Positions 50,976 through 60,300 of a stretch of DNA of 64,000 bases are shown one piece after another; the stretch's first letter is position 1; every line of letters begins with the position of its first letter. The notes beneath the pieces were generated by a model that did no database searches, was not told the origin of the DNA, and was given only the letters and a program-made list of their open reading frames with translations. The stretch spans positions 1,488,001 to 1,552,000 of the forward strand of contig NZ_JBEXAC010000001.1 in NCBI RefSeq assembly GCF_040567655.1. Reading direction: 5' to 3'. The stretch is from Chitinophaga sp. H8. GTDB lineage: Bacteria; Bacteroidota; Bacteroidia; Chitinophagales; Chitinophagaceae. The position numbers were made by a program, and so were the translations under genes.

Positions 50976-51938
50976 ATGTCACTATTAGGGATCGATCTTG
51001 GTGGTACCAAACTGGCAACGGCGGTTTTTTCAGAAGAGGCAGAACTGTTGAGACAGGAATGTCTTCCCCTGGAAAAGCGTAGCGGTGCTGCTGTAGGCGC
51101 CCTGCTTACAGCGCAGGTGTCAAAACTATTGCAGGAACAATTGCAGCAAGGAGATCCGGTATCTGCTATCGGAGCATGTGTGCCGGGTATCAGCAACCGG
51201 AAAGACAGTACTGTTTGGGCGCCTAATATCCCTGGTTGGGAAAACTACCCGCTGGCTGCTGAAATAATGGCGGTGGCGCCCGGTATTCCGGTGGCTATTG
51301 ATAGTGACAGAACCTGCTATATCATGGGCGAAGCCTGGAAGGGGGCTGCACAGGGATGTACAGATGCCATCTTTATCGGAGTAGGTACGGGTATTGGCAT
51401 GGGCATAATGGCCGACAGCCATTTTCTAAGGGGTAGTAATGATGCTGCCGGGGCCATTGGCTGGATGACAATGGAAAGGTCCTGGCTTCCTAAATACCGG
51501 CAATGCGGCCATTTCGAAACGCTTGCCTCCGGAGATGGTATTGCCAAAGTAGCCCGTGAATTACTGTCTGCGGATGTTTCCTACAATGGTGTGCTTAGAA
51601 ACAATGCCGGAGAGCGCCTGAACGCAGCAGCTGTCTTTGCGGCCTATGAACAGGAGGACCCGCTTGCAAGACGGATAATAGCGGAATGTATCGTGTGGTG
51701 GGGGATGGCGGTGGCCAATCTTGTGAGCATATTCAATCCCGAAAAGATCATTATGGGGGGTGGGGTATTTGGCCCGGCTATTCCACTGATTCCTGCCATT
51801 TATGAGGAAGCCTCCAAATGGGGGCAACCGTTGAGTATGAACAGTGTGGAGATAGTGCCATCACAACTTGGTGCGATGGCAGGATGTTGGGGGGCAGGAT
51901 GGCTGGCACTACAGGCGATAAAAGCTGCTAACGATTAG
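50976..51938 (+). CDS. ROK-family sugar kinase, atypical
   Basis: 320 residues. ATP-binding start LLGIDLGGTKLATAVF, then ACVPGISNRKDSTVWAPN with the sugar-side Asn, GTGIGMGIMADSHFLRGSN and the C-terminal NPEKIIMGGGVFGP. Two standard ROK signatures are changed. The E-x-G-H sugar-binding motif reads GAIGWMTME, with Trp where the conserved His should be. The zinc-binding C-x-C-G-xx-G-C-x-E loop is shortened to YRQCGHFETLASG, keeping only one Cys. The kinase may therefore use an unusual sugar or act as a glucokinase-like enzyme with relaxed structure. It is 39 bases after GH9 and 4 before the permease gene, so clearly in the sugar operon. Confidence 0.88.
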   Translation: MSLLGIDLGGTKLATAVFSEEAELLRQECLPLEKRSGAAVGALLTAQVSKLLQEQLQQGDPVSAIGACVPGISNRKDSTVWAPNIPGWENYPLAAEIMAVAPGIPVAIDSDRTCYIMGEAWKGAAQGCTDAIFIGVGTGIGMGIMADSHFLRGSNDAAGAIGWMTMERSWLPKYRQCGHFETLASGDGIAKVARELLSADVSYNGVLRNNAGERLNAAAVFAAYEQEDPLARRIIAECIVWWGMAVANLVSIFNPEKIIMGGGVFGPAIPLIPAIYEEASKWGQPLSMNSVEIVPSQLGAMAGCWGAGWLALQAIKAAND

Positions 51939-51942
51939 CTCG

Positions 51943-53100
51943 ATGTATAAAAAAAATCTTGTTTTCCTGGCTGCCTGCCTGGGTATGTTGCTCTTTGGCA
52001 TAAGCCTGATAACTCTCGGTGCAGTGGCCGGATTCCTTAAACAGAAATTCCAGCTGGATGGGATTACGGCAGGAACGCTTTTTTCCTTGTTGCCGGTTGG
52101 CATGCTGACTGGTTCATTGATATTCGGGCCTGTAAGTGACCGGTATGGTTATAAATGGTTATTGGTAATGGCCTGTATGGGAATGTCCGCAGGCTTTGGA
52201 GGGATTGCATATGCGCATTCATTATCCTGGCTCAAACTGAGCATATTTCTGTTTGGTGTGGGAAGTGGGATCGTGAACGGTACTACCAATGCAGTAGTAG
52301 CTGATATCAGTACCCGTAATAAAGGCGCAGACCTTAGCCTGCTCGGTGTCTTCTTTGGTATTGGTGCGCTGGGAATGCCCCTGATACTGGGTATGCTGAC
52401 CGGACATTTTGAGGCTTATCAGGTGGTGGCAGGGGTAGGCGTATTCACCGCACTTGTTGGTATAGGCTATATTTTTATCGTTTTTCCTGGTGCTAAACTG
52501 AAAGGACAAAGGCAAACTGTTGCCTGGAAACAACTGTTGGATGGTACCCTGATACTGATAGCTTTCTTTTTGTTTTTTCAGAGCAGTATAGAAGCTGTCA
52601 TCAACAACTGGTCAACTACTTACCTGGTTGAAAGAGGAAAGATGGATGAAACAGCTGCACTCTTTGCACTAACCCTGCACGTGGTGGGTATGATACTCAT
52701 GCGGTTGCTAAATGGGAGCTTACTAAGCAATTTATCACCCAGGATCAGCATCTACACGGGGCTGTTATTGCTGATGGTAGGGGTAATACTGATGCAGGCA
52801 GGGCATAACAAACCATTATTGTTAATCGGGTTGGTACTTTCCGGGGCAGGCGTGGCCGCTGGTTTTCCGGTGATGCTGGGCATTATTGGGGAGCAGTTTA
52901 CAACGCAGCGAGGTACAGCATTCAGCTTTGTATTCACCTTCGCGCTCATTGGTAATATGCTGCTCAATTACCTGATGGGAATAGTGGTGCATCATTATGG
53001 TATCGGTCATCTGACTACGGTATCTTATCTCGTGATTGCCTGTATGATGCTGATTAGTTTTATTTTATTTCGTCACAACCAATTTACTGTCAATAAATAA
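51943..53100 (+). CDS. MFS sugar permease (fucose-permease-like)
   Basis: 385 residues with twelve predicted membrane helices: from VFLAACLGMLLFGISLI at the start to LVIACMMLISFILF at the end. The loop between helices 2 and 3 (GPVSDRYGYKWLLV) has the MFS D-R-x-G motif. Related to the FucP/glucose-galactose permease group of Bacteroidota, which moves hydrolysed sugars across the inner membrane. In context it would take up the monosaccharide or short oligomer released by GH9 for the ROK kinase. Start ATG at 51943, 4 bases after the kinase stop, implies translational coupling. Confidence 0.9.
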   Translation: MYKKNLVFLAACLGMLLFGISLITLGAVAGFLKQKFQLDGITAGTLFSLLPVGMLTGSLIFGPVSDRYGYKWLLVMACMGMSAGFGGIAYAHSLSWLKLSIFLFGVGSGIVNGTTNAVVADISTRNKGADLSLLGVFFGIGALGMPLILGMLTGHFEAYQVVAGVGVFTALVGIGYIFIVFPGAKLKGQRQTVAWKQLLDGTLILIAFFLFFQSSIEAVINNWSTTYLVERGKMDETAALFALTLHVVGMILMRLLNGSLLSNLSPRISIYTGLLLLMVGVILMQAGHNKPLLLIGLVLSGAGVAAGFPVMLGIIGEQFTTQRGTAFSFVFTFALIGNMLLNYLMGIVVHHYGIGHLTTVSYLVIACMMLISFILFRHNQFTVNK

Positions 53101-53107
53101 ACAAATT

Positions 53108-53869
53108 ATGTTAGCAAAACAATGGCTTTCGAATGCAAGAAATGTGATGACACAGATCGAAGCAACGCAGATGGATAATATCAGAAAAGCTGCCGAAGTG
53201 ATGGCTGCCAGTATTGAATGCGGAAGATGGGTGCATACTTTTGGTTGCGGTCATGCTACTATTCCCATCGAAGAAATGTATCCACGTATTGGTGGTTTCG
53301 TAGGTTTCCATCCTATGGTGGAACTGCCCCTTACGTTCTTTACCCGTATTACCGGGGAAATGGGCGTTCATCAGTTCGTTTTCCTGGAAAGGGTAGAAGG
53401 ATATGGAGTAGAGATCATGAAAGGTTATACTTTCGACTCCCGGGATACGATGTGGCTCTTCTCGCATTCCGGTATCAATAACGTGAATATTGATGTTGCC
53501 ATCGAAGCCCGGAAGAAAGGCATGAAAGTGATCGCTTTTGGTTCCGCTGCTGAAGCTGAAGGGAAACAAACCCGCCACTCCAGTGGCAAAAATATTTTTG
53601 AACTGGCAGATATTGTAGTAGACACCTGTGCACCGATAGGGGATGCCTCTGTGGCTATCAAAGATCATCAGGACAAACTGGGACCGGTATCTACTATGGC
53701 CTTCATTACCTGTGTGTGGATGACCGTTATCACAGTGGCGGAAATACTGGTAGAGAAAGGGGTGAAACTGCATATTCATCCATCTCACAATGTGCCAGGG
53801 GATACTACAGCGCGGGAACGACTGGAAGATGCCCTGGCCGAATATAAAAGACGGATTGCAGGTGTTTAA
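53108..53869 (+). CDS. SIS-domain sugar-phosphate protein (UPF0309/MurQ-like family)
   Basis: 253 residues. SIS fold with helices and a Rossmann-like core: WVHTFGCGHATIPIEEMYP (sugar-phosphate loop), TMWLFSHSGINNVNIDVAI (second phosphate-binding loop with Ser), KVIAFGSAAEAEGKQTRH, and VVDTCAPIGDASVAIKDH before the C-terminal helices. This is the UPF0309 layout, whose members handle phosphorylated amino or hexose sugars as isomerases, etherases or epimerases; the exact reaction is unknown. Last well-defined gene of the GH9 operon, 7 bases after the permease. It should act on the product of the ROK kinase. Confidence 0.88.
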   Translation: MLAKQWLSNARNVMTQIEATQMDNIRKAAEVMAASIECGRWVHTFGCGHATIPIEEMYPRIGGFVGFHPMVELPLTFFTRITGEMGVHQFVFLERVEGYGVEIMKGYTFDSRDTMWLFSHSGINNVNIDVAIEARKKGMKVIAFGSAAEAEGKQTRHSSGKNIFELADIVVDTCAPIGDASVAIKDHQDKLGPVSTMAFITCVWMTVITVAEILVEKGVKLHIHPSHNVPGDTTARERLEDALAEYKRRIAGV

Positions 53870-53999
53870 ATCACTTGATGATATTGCACAGGCCTCAAAA
53901 CAACACCAGTTTAATTTGATAACGCCCATGATTGGGGAGCCTGTACTTTTTAAAGACAGTCTGCAAACATTTCGTTCCTGGTGGAAAGACGTTGAATAA
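53862..53999 (+). CDS. Short 45-codon ORF downstream of the SIS gene
   Basis: A GTG at 53862 overlaps the end of the SIS gene and opens 45 codons to a TAA at 53999: FKSLDDIAQASKQHQFNL, then MIGEPVLFKDSLQTFRSW and WKDVE. The composition is protein-like, with no low complexity, and the ORF fills the space before the convergent YcaQ-like gene. It may be a translationally coupled small protein or the leftover 3' end of a decayed gene. No family was recognised. Confidence 0.3.
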   Translation: MFKSLDDIAQASKQHQFNLITPMIGEPVLFKDSLQTFRSWWKDVE

Positions 54000-54015
54000 G
54001 AAAATTACCAGTTGT

Positions 54016-55212
54016 TTAAGAGAGGCCATCCCGGATAGCTTTCAGCGACTGTTTATGATTCGATTTTTTGATGATAACTTCCCTGCACTGATTGAACGCG
54101 GTGAAGGTTTTTATCGCATCCACGATTTTAGCAATCATGGATTGAGATAGTTGCACCGGTTCAAAATGGAGATTATGAACCGTAAGTATGCGATGTTTCC
54201 TGTCAGCTTTTGCATCCATTCTGGCTACAAAGGTGTCACCTACTAACACCGGTAAAGAGAAGTACCCGTATTTCCGCTTCGCCTGGGGAACAAAACATTC
54301 TATCTGGTAATCGAAATTAAAGAAGTCCTTTAAACGATGCCGGAATACATTTAATGTGTCGAATGGAGAAAGAATAAATGCATGGTCGCTCAGTTTTATT
54401 TTTTTGTTTTTGTAGATCGGTAACATATACAGAGGAGCGGTGTTCATGCCTTCTATGTTGACGAGGCAAACTTCACCGGCTGCTACCATCTTTTCCAGCT
54501 CCGTTTTTACCAGATTATCCTTTGCATAATGTGCCCGCCAGGCCATGTCTTTTGCGTAGGCAATCCCAAGGGCTTGTAAAGAACGCCGGATTACATGCCG
54601 TGCAAATTCTTCCGGGTCTGGCATGGTAGTATCCACATGGCCAGGCACCAGGTTGATAGGCAGGTCATATACTTTTTGGAAGTTTTGCTGACGGGTACAC
54701 ATCAGGCTGCCATCCAGGAATAGTCTTTCCAGGGCGAGCTTTGCCGGCCGCCAATCCCACCAGCCGGAGCTTGCCGCAGGGCGGTCATTATCAAAATCCT
54801 TTACCATCAGCGGACCTTCACGGGCAATTCTATCGAGTACCTTCTTCATCAGACTGGTTTCCGGTGGGGTGAGGGGTTTTCTTCGGGATAAAAAACCTTC
54901 CTTCACCGGCAACGAAAACCGGAATTCGTGCATGGGAATATACCCCGTACCATAAGTGAAAAATTCAAAGATGTCTCCGGCAGCCAGCAGTTCATCAATC
55001 CATGCCGGTTGATAGTCAGGTACACGGGATGCAATCGCATGGTGATGCGCCCGCTCAACAACATAGTTGGTGTCGATCTGTACAAAACCAAGGTGGTCGA
55101 TGAGTTTGTACACTGCGGCCATCCCTTTCCCAAATTGCCCGGGCTGCGCCAATCCTGCTGCATGCAGGATTATTTTTTTGGCTTGTGAACTGGTAAGGAT
55201 ATGTTGCTTCAT
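54016..55212 (-). CDS. YcaQ/AlkX-like winged-helix DNA glycosylase
   Basis: 398 residues of the HTH_42 family. The N-terminal winged helices carry LTSSQAKKIILHAAGL, and the catalytic Q-x-D sits in LGFVQIDTNYVVERAHHH (Gln 45, Asp 47). Further marks: the FEFFTYGTGYIPMHEF segment, KPLTPPETSLMKKVLDRI, GWWDWRPAKLALERLFLDG, and the C-terminal beta-barrel HDLHFEPVQ-type end (LTVHNLHFEPV). YcaQ/AlkX opens interstrand DNA crosslinks and removes alkylated bases by glycosylase action. Cytoplasmic, single gene, ATG at 55212, divergent from the sigma gene at 55336 over 123 bases. Confidence 0.9.
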   Translation of the reverse strand: MKQHILTSSQAKKIILHAAGLAQPGQFGKGMAAVYKLIDHLGFVQIDTNYVVERAHHHAIASRVPDYQPAWIDELLAAGDIFEFFTYGTGYIPMHEFRFSLPVKEGFLSRRKPLTPPETSLMKKVLDRIAREGPLMVKDFDNDRPAASSGWWDWRPAKLALERLFLDGSLMCTRQQNFQKVYDLPINLVPGHVDTTMPDPEEFARHVIRRSLQALGIAYAKDMAWRAHYAKDNLVKTELEKMVAAGEVCLVNIEGMNTAPLYMLPIYKNKKIKLSDHAFILSPFDTLNVFRHRLKDFFNFDYQIECFVPQAKRKYGYFSLPVLVGDTFVARMDAKADRKHRILTVHNLHFEPVQLSQSMIAKIVDAIKTFTAFNQCREVIIKKSNHKQSLKAIRDGLS

Positions 55213-55270
55213 AGTAAAAGTAAATTAAGGAAATCTTCCAGACATTAACAGGAAACAGCCGGGGGGAATG

Positions 55271-55302
55271 TTAGGATTATTTTGGAGTTAAATTTATCTT
55301 TG
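55271..55302 (+). promoter_or_regulatory. Bacteroidota-type promoter of the third sigma gene
   Basis: TATCTTTG at 55295-55302 fits TAnnTTTG exactly. A TTAG at 55271-55274, 20 bases upstream, is a weak -33 element. Transcription would begin near 55309, about 27 bases before the proposed TTG start, which supports that unusual start. Confidence 0.45.
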
Positions 55303-55335
55303 AAAGGTAGATATAGATTTAAAGTGATATAAGTA

Positions 55336-55920
55336 TTGCAAAATAGGGAGTTACATAGTGAGAAAGATTTGGTTTTACGATTGCATGAGGGCGATGTAGC
55401 GGCATTTGACCAGCTTTTTATAGAAATGTACCCGGCACTTTGTGTGCTGTCTGACAGGATTGTAGAAGATGAGGCTGCCGCAAAGGATATTGTTTCCGAG
55501 GTTTTTCTGCAGCTATGGAAAACCAGGACGTTTCTGAATGAAGTAAGGAGCATAAATGCGTATTTGTATGTAGCCACCCGTAATCATTCCTTAAACCACC
55601 TGAAAAAGCTAAAGCGGAACGAAAAGAAAGTCCGGCAAGCTTACGACAGGCAGCTGGAAGAAAAATCATATGAGGATATTTTGCAGAATGTTTTTAATGC
55701 AGAAGCCATTCGTTTACTGCACGAAGCCATATTAACATTACCCCCCGAATGCACTAAAGTGGTGCAATTAAACATTGAAGGCCTCAGTACCAATGAAATT
55801 GCCCTGCAACTTGGAATCTCACCTTCGGCAGTAAGCCACCAAAAAGCCAGAGCCATAAGATTGCTGCGGGGAAAAATTGCTCCCGGTATGGTACTTATCA
55901 GCCTGTTCCTGGCGGATTAA
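55336..55920 (+). CDS. ECF sigma factor, TTG start
   Basis: 194 residues. Region 2: FDQLFIEMYPALCVLSDRIV, with AAAKDIVSEVFLQLWKTR; region 4: LPPECTKVVQLNIEGLSTNEIALQLGISPSAVSHQ. The frame is closed by TAA at 55330-55332, and the first ATG comes only inside region 2, so a TTG at 55336 (LQNRELHSEKDLV, read as Met) is the only full-length start. A rare start may keep expression low. It is followed by fecR, 90 bases later, and belongs with the SusCD/TlpA genes downstream. It replaces the FecI tail with a short C-terminal hydrophobic piece (GMVLISLFLAD). Confidence 0.92.
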   Translation: MQNRELHSEKDLVLRLHEGDVAAFDQLFIEMYPALCVLSDRIVEDEAAAKDIVSEVFLQLWKTRTFLNEVRSINAYLYVATRNHSLNHLKKLKRNEKKVRQAYDRQLEEKSYEDILQNVFNAEAIRLLHEAILTLPPECTKVVQLNIEGLSTNEIALQLGISPSAVSHQKARAIRLLRGKIAPGMVLISLFLAD

Positions 55921-56010
55921 CCTGTCATTTTAATTTTTTAACAAAAAAAATTCATGGGGGAAGTCAATTCTGGTGTATAGCTGTTGTCTTATAGTGAATA
56001 GCTATTGCTG

Positions 56011-57267
56011 ATGATGAATGAAAACGATATACCAGAGGATGAATTGCCTGCATTGCTAAGGGCGGCAAGGCTGATAGCATATGAAAAGCTGGATCAGTTG
56101 TCGGAGGCTGAAAAGGAAGAGTTACAGCATTGGCTGCAACAGAAGCCAGTGCATGAGGCCTGGCGGGCCTGGCTCAACGAAGGTGAGAACCTGTCAGCAC
56201 TAAATAAAGCATATTCAACTTTTAAAGCGGCTGCACCGAAAGAACTGGAAGCATTCCACCAGCAACATCTACAGCAGCCCCGGATAGCTGAACCTGCCCG
56301 GCCTGTCCGATTCCTGCGCCATTCCTGGATACGCTATGCAGCAGCCGTATTATTGCTGTTTGCCGGTACCTGGTTCTTTTGGCCGGGTAAAAATACTGAG
56401 CTGGTAAAACAGGCGCCAAAAGAAACCCGGCAGATTATGCCGGGGCAGCATGGCGCGGTGCTTACCCTGGCAGATGGTTCTACAGTTCTGCTCGATTCAG
56501 TTGGAAATGGAATCATTGGGCATCAGAGCGGGGCCGACCTGTCGGTGAAGAACGGCCAGCTGGAGTACCAGGCGGCCGGAAAAGCTGCAGCAGAAGAAAC
56601 GTTTAATACGCTTACCACACCAAAGGGAAGGCAATTCAAAATTTTGTTGCCGGATGGTACGGTAGCCTGGCTCAATGCTGCCAGTTCAATCCGGTTCCCA
56701 ACACAGTTTACGAAAGATACCCGCCGGGTGGTGATCAGCGGGGAAGTCTATTTTGAAGTGGCTTCCCTGAAAAAAGCAGGGCAAGTACTACCTTTTATTG
56801 TGAATGCTGATGACAAGTTTGAAGTGGAGGTGCTGGGCACATATTTTAATGTGAACGCTTATGCGGATGAACCTACTCTGAATACCACACTGCTGGAAGG
56901 AAAAGTGGCACTTAGCATGAACCGTCCGGATGGAAGGCAGAAAATAATATTAAAGCCTGGTAGCCAGGCTTCCCTGACCATGCGTGGCGACATAGTATCC
57001 CATATGGCCATCGGCGCCGCTGATGTAGGGAAGGTAATGGCCTGGAAAAATGGTGTTTTTGATTTTGAAGATGCAAGAATTGATGAGGTAATGCGCCAGT
57101 TGAAAAGGTGGTATGATATCGAGGTTAAGTATGAGTCAGGCGTGCCAGATATTGAATTTGTCGGAAAAATGACGCGGGATATCCCGCTGAACGGGTTATT
57201 GATTGCATTAGAAAAGTCAAATGTTCATTTTCGTCTGGAGGGCAGAACACTGATTGTAATGCCATGA
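56011..57267 (+). CDS. FecR-family anti-sigma factor
   Basis: 418 residues from the ATG at 56011 (the next codon, 56014, is also ATG). Sigma-binding N-part with LQHWLQQKPVHEAWRAWL, one membrane helix (RYAAAVLLLFAGTWFFW), then FecR-domain signatures VLTLADGSTVLLDSVGNG, LPDGTVAWLNAASSIRFP, RVVISGEVYFEVASL and VEVLGTYFNVNAYADEPT. The DUF4974 end (FDFEDARIDEVMRQLKRW, ALEKSNVHFRLEG) follows. It faces the STN domain of the SusC encoded next, from which it is separated by a hairpin. Confidence 0.95.
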   Translation: MMNENDIPEDELPALLRAARLIAYEKLDQLSEAEKEELQHWLQQKPVHEAWRAWLNEGENLSALNKAYSTFKAAAPKELEAFHQQHLQQPRIAEPARPVRFLRHSWIRYAAAVLLLFAGTWFFWPGKNTELVKQAPKETRQIMPGQHGAVLTLADGSTVLLDSVGNGIIGHQSGADLSVKNGQLEYQAAGKAAAEETFNTLTTPKGRQFKILLPDGTVAWLNAASSIRFPTQFTKDTRRVVISGEVYFEVASLKKAGQVLPFIVNADDKFEVEVLGTYFNVNAYADEPTLNTTLLEGKVALSMNRPDGRQKIILKPGSQASLTMRGDIVSHMAIGAADVGKVMAWKNGVFDFEDARIDEVMRQLKRWYDIEVKYESGVPDIEFVGKMTRDIPLNGLLIALEKSNVHFRLEGRTLIVMP

Positions 57268-57284
57268 CACAGCCAGAATAAAAA

Positions 57285-57312
57285 GCCGGAAACGATTGGA
57301 CCCGTTTCCGGC
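57285..57312 (+). terminator. Hairpin between fecR and susC
   Basis: GCCGGAAACG at 57285-57294 pairs perfectly with CGTTTCCGGC at 57303-57312 around an eight-base loop, 17 bases past the fecR stop. Only a short T-run (GGCATTTTAG) follows, so it may be a leaky terminator or a processing/stability element separating low-level regulator genes from high-level susC. Confidence 0.7.
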
Positions 57313-57382
57313 GGCATTTTAGTTGATTCATAAAAGGTTTCGCACACCGTTTTTATTCACAACCAAAACTAGTTCACAATTT

Positions 57383-60300
57383 ATGCAAAAAACTGCTTAT
57401 GGTTGCCTGCATTTCTCTGCATTGCAGGGAAGCAGACTGCCGGCACAAATTTCAAAAGTAATGAGGCTGCTCCCTCTTTTTCTGATTACAGCCCTGGTTT
57501 CCGTGAAGGGGGCTGCTTCTGCTCAGTCAGTAACACTTTCAGGCCAAAATCTTTCACTGAAAAAAGTGTTTTCAGTCATCGAAAAGCAAACAGGATATGT
57601 GCTGTTTAGCAATAAAGAGTTGCTTTCCGGATCCAAAAATATCTCGCTTACAGTTGTAGATGCTCCTTTAAAAAAGGTTCTGGACCTGGTACTGAAAGGC
57701 CAGGAACTCGATTATACATTGCAGGGCAAAACAATTATTCTGTCCGGAAAGCCCCGGAGAGCTCCTGTTGAAACGTCTGCTGCGTTGCCTGCACCCGTAA
57801 CGGTGATTACGGGCCGGGTTACCGATATGGAGGGGGCGGCGTTACCTGGTGTCAGCATCCAGGTTAAAGAAACTCAAAAGGGAGTCGCCACTACCTCCGA
57901 CGGAAGTTTTTCGATCGCTGTTAGTGAAGGAAACACCCTCCGGTTCTCCTATGTGGGATATACACCCCGTGAAATAACGGTTACTGCCGACATGCTGAAA
58001 GAAGGACAGCCAGCACTTATTGTAAAACTCAGCAGGGCTGCCACCAAACTGGATGAAGTGGCTATTACCGTAAATACTGGATACCAGTCTATCTCCAGGG
58101 AAAGAATGACAGGTGCTTATTCTTCCGTGCAAACAAAACGGCTGGAAGGCAAATTGCAACCCAGTCTGCTGACCGCCCTGGAAGGACAGGCGGCCGGTGT
58201 TGCCATTACTAAAGAGGGTAAGGTGGAAGTACGGGGGAGATCTACTTTCCTGGCCAATGGTGAACCACTGGTGGTAATCGACGGATTTCCTGCACCAGGA
58301 GGGTTGGAATCTGTGAATATTGACAACGTGGAAACCATCACCGTGTTGAAAGATGCGGTGGCTGCATCCATTTATGGTGCCCGTTCGTCCAACGGTGTGA
58401 TCGTTATCACCACAAAAACGGCTAAGCGTGGAAAGCTACAGGTAAGTTATAAAGGCAGTACAGGCATGACGCTCCGTCCCCAATTATCCTACCTCAACAA
58501 AACCAGTGCTGCCGATTTTGTGGACGCTGAAGTAGACTACTACAACAGCGATGTGGCTAACGTTGCCTGGGATTATGAATCGTATACCACCTATGGCCGC
58601 GTTACCCAATTAATGATCCAGAAAGATCAGGGCCTGCTTTCGGAAGATGAAGTGAATGCGGAGCTCAGCCAGCTGAGAAAAAATAATACCCTGGGCCAGT
58701 TGGAACGGTATTTATTCCGGAAAAGCTTAACACAACAACATAACCTTTCCCTTTCTGCCAGCTCAGATAAGTTCTCTACCAATGCTGCGGTTCGTTATAT
58801 CACCAACCAGACCAATATGAAAGGGAGCAGCAATAACAGGCTGATACTCGATCTCAAGAACGACTGGAAACCTGTGAATAGGGTTACCGTTAAAATGTTC
58901 TCCAATATCAATTTCAACAATAGCAAAGCGCCAATGGAGGCAGGCGATATGCTTGATTTCAGCACTTTAAAAATCATGAAACCTTATTATGATATTGTTG
59001 ACGCATCCGGCAATCCACAGAATATTCCTGCTGTAAGGCCCGACCTCATTGAGCGCTACGCTGATTATGGTGGTCTGAAAGCGATGGGATACAATCCGCT
59101 GAACGACCTGGGGTTAGCTACAACAAATAACGAGGCATTCCTGGCAAGATTGGGAGCCAGTATCTCCGTGGATATCTTGGATGGTTTAAGCGCTGAAGTA
59201 GGAGGTGCCTGGACAAGGGGAAGTGGTCTTTTGCGCAACTTGCGTGGTGCCAACTCATTCTATGTACGGTCGTTTTACAACGCGGCGTCTTCCATATCCA
59301 ACCCCGGCAAACATTATCTGCCGGAAGGAGCAATAATGAATGAAACCCGTAGCCAGAGCGAAGCCTACACTGCGAGAGCACAGGTTAACTATGGCAAAAC
59401 GTTCAATGGTGTGCACCGGATTTCAGTGATTGCCGGTGGCGAAATAAATAAAGATCTGGTAGATAACAATGCCGCTCCTACCAGAATGGGGTATAATGAT
59501 CAGGCGGGAACATTTGCGACGTTCAATTACATGGATTTTAACAGCAACGTCTATAAATCAGATTTCCTGTTCCCGGATGGCATGAAGATTGTCAGCAATG
59601 GCGCCTACTCGCTGCGGGATAACCGTTTCGTTTCTGTATATTCCAACGGCTCTTATGAATATGACAACCGTTTTATTCTGAGCGGTAGTGCACGTATCGA
59701 TCAGGGCAATCTGTTCGGTACTAATCCCAAGTACAGGTATAAACCCAACTGGTCGGTTGGTGGAACCTATAAACTTGGTCAGGAAGAATTTTTCAAAACT
59801 GCCTGGATAGATCAACTGAACATTCGTGGTTCATACGGTATCAATGGAAATATTTCCTTTACACAGGGACCTTTCCTGTTGATTACACCGGCAAACTACT
59901 CTGCTATCACAGGAGGTATTCCTTATAGCATATCTTCCCTGCCGGATAATAACCTGCGCTGGGAGCGTACGATGATTACAAATATCGGAACGGATATACG
60001 TTTGGTGGGAGGACGGCTCAATCTTACGCTCGATTATTACAATAAACTAAGCAAAGATCTGTTAGCGCCTGACTTTATCGACCCAACCTATGGAAGACCT
60101 ATCGTTACAAGAAATGCTGGTTCCGCAAGAAATACCGGTATTGAGCTTTCATTGGAATCAGATGTAGTGAAAACGGATAAATTTGGCTGGAATGTATTTT
60201 TCAATGGTAGCTATAACAGGAGCAAGGTATTACAGTTCAACTATGATTATCCAAGTCCAAATTTCCTGACCTTCAGCTTTTCCAGTACTATACTCGGAAG

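Noticed and set aside
53111..53929. 272-codon open frame opposite the SIS gene
   Set aside because: Antisense to a clear SIS-domain gene; no domain of its own, Cys/His-rich shadow translation.
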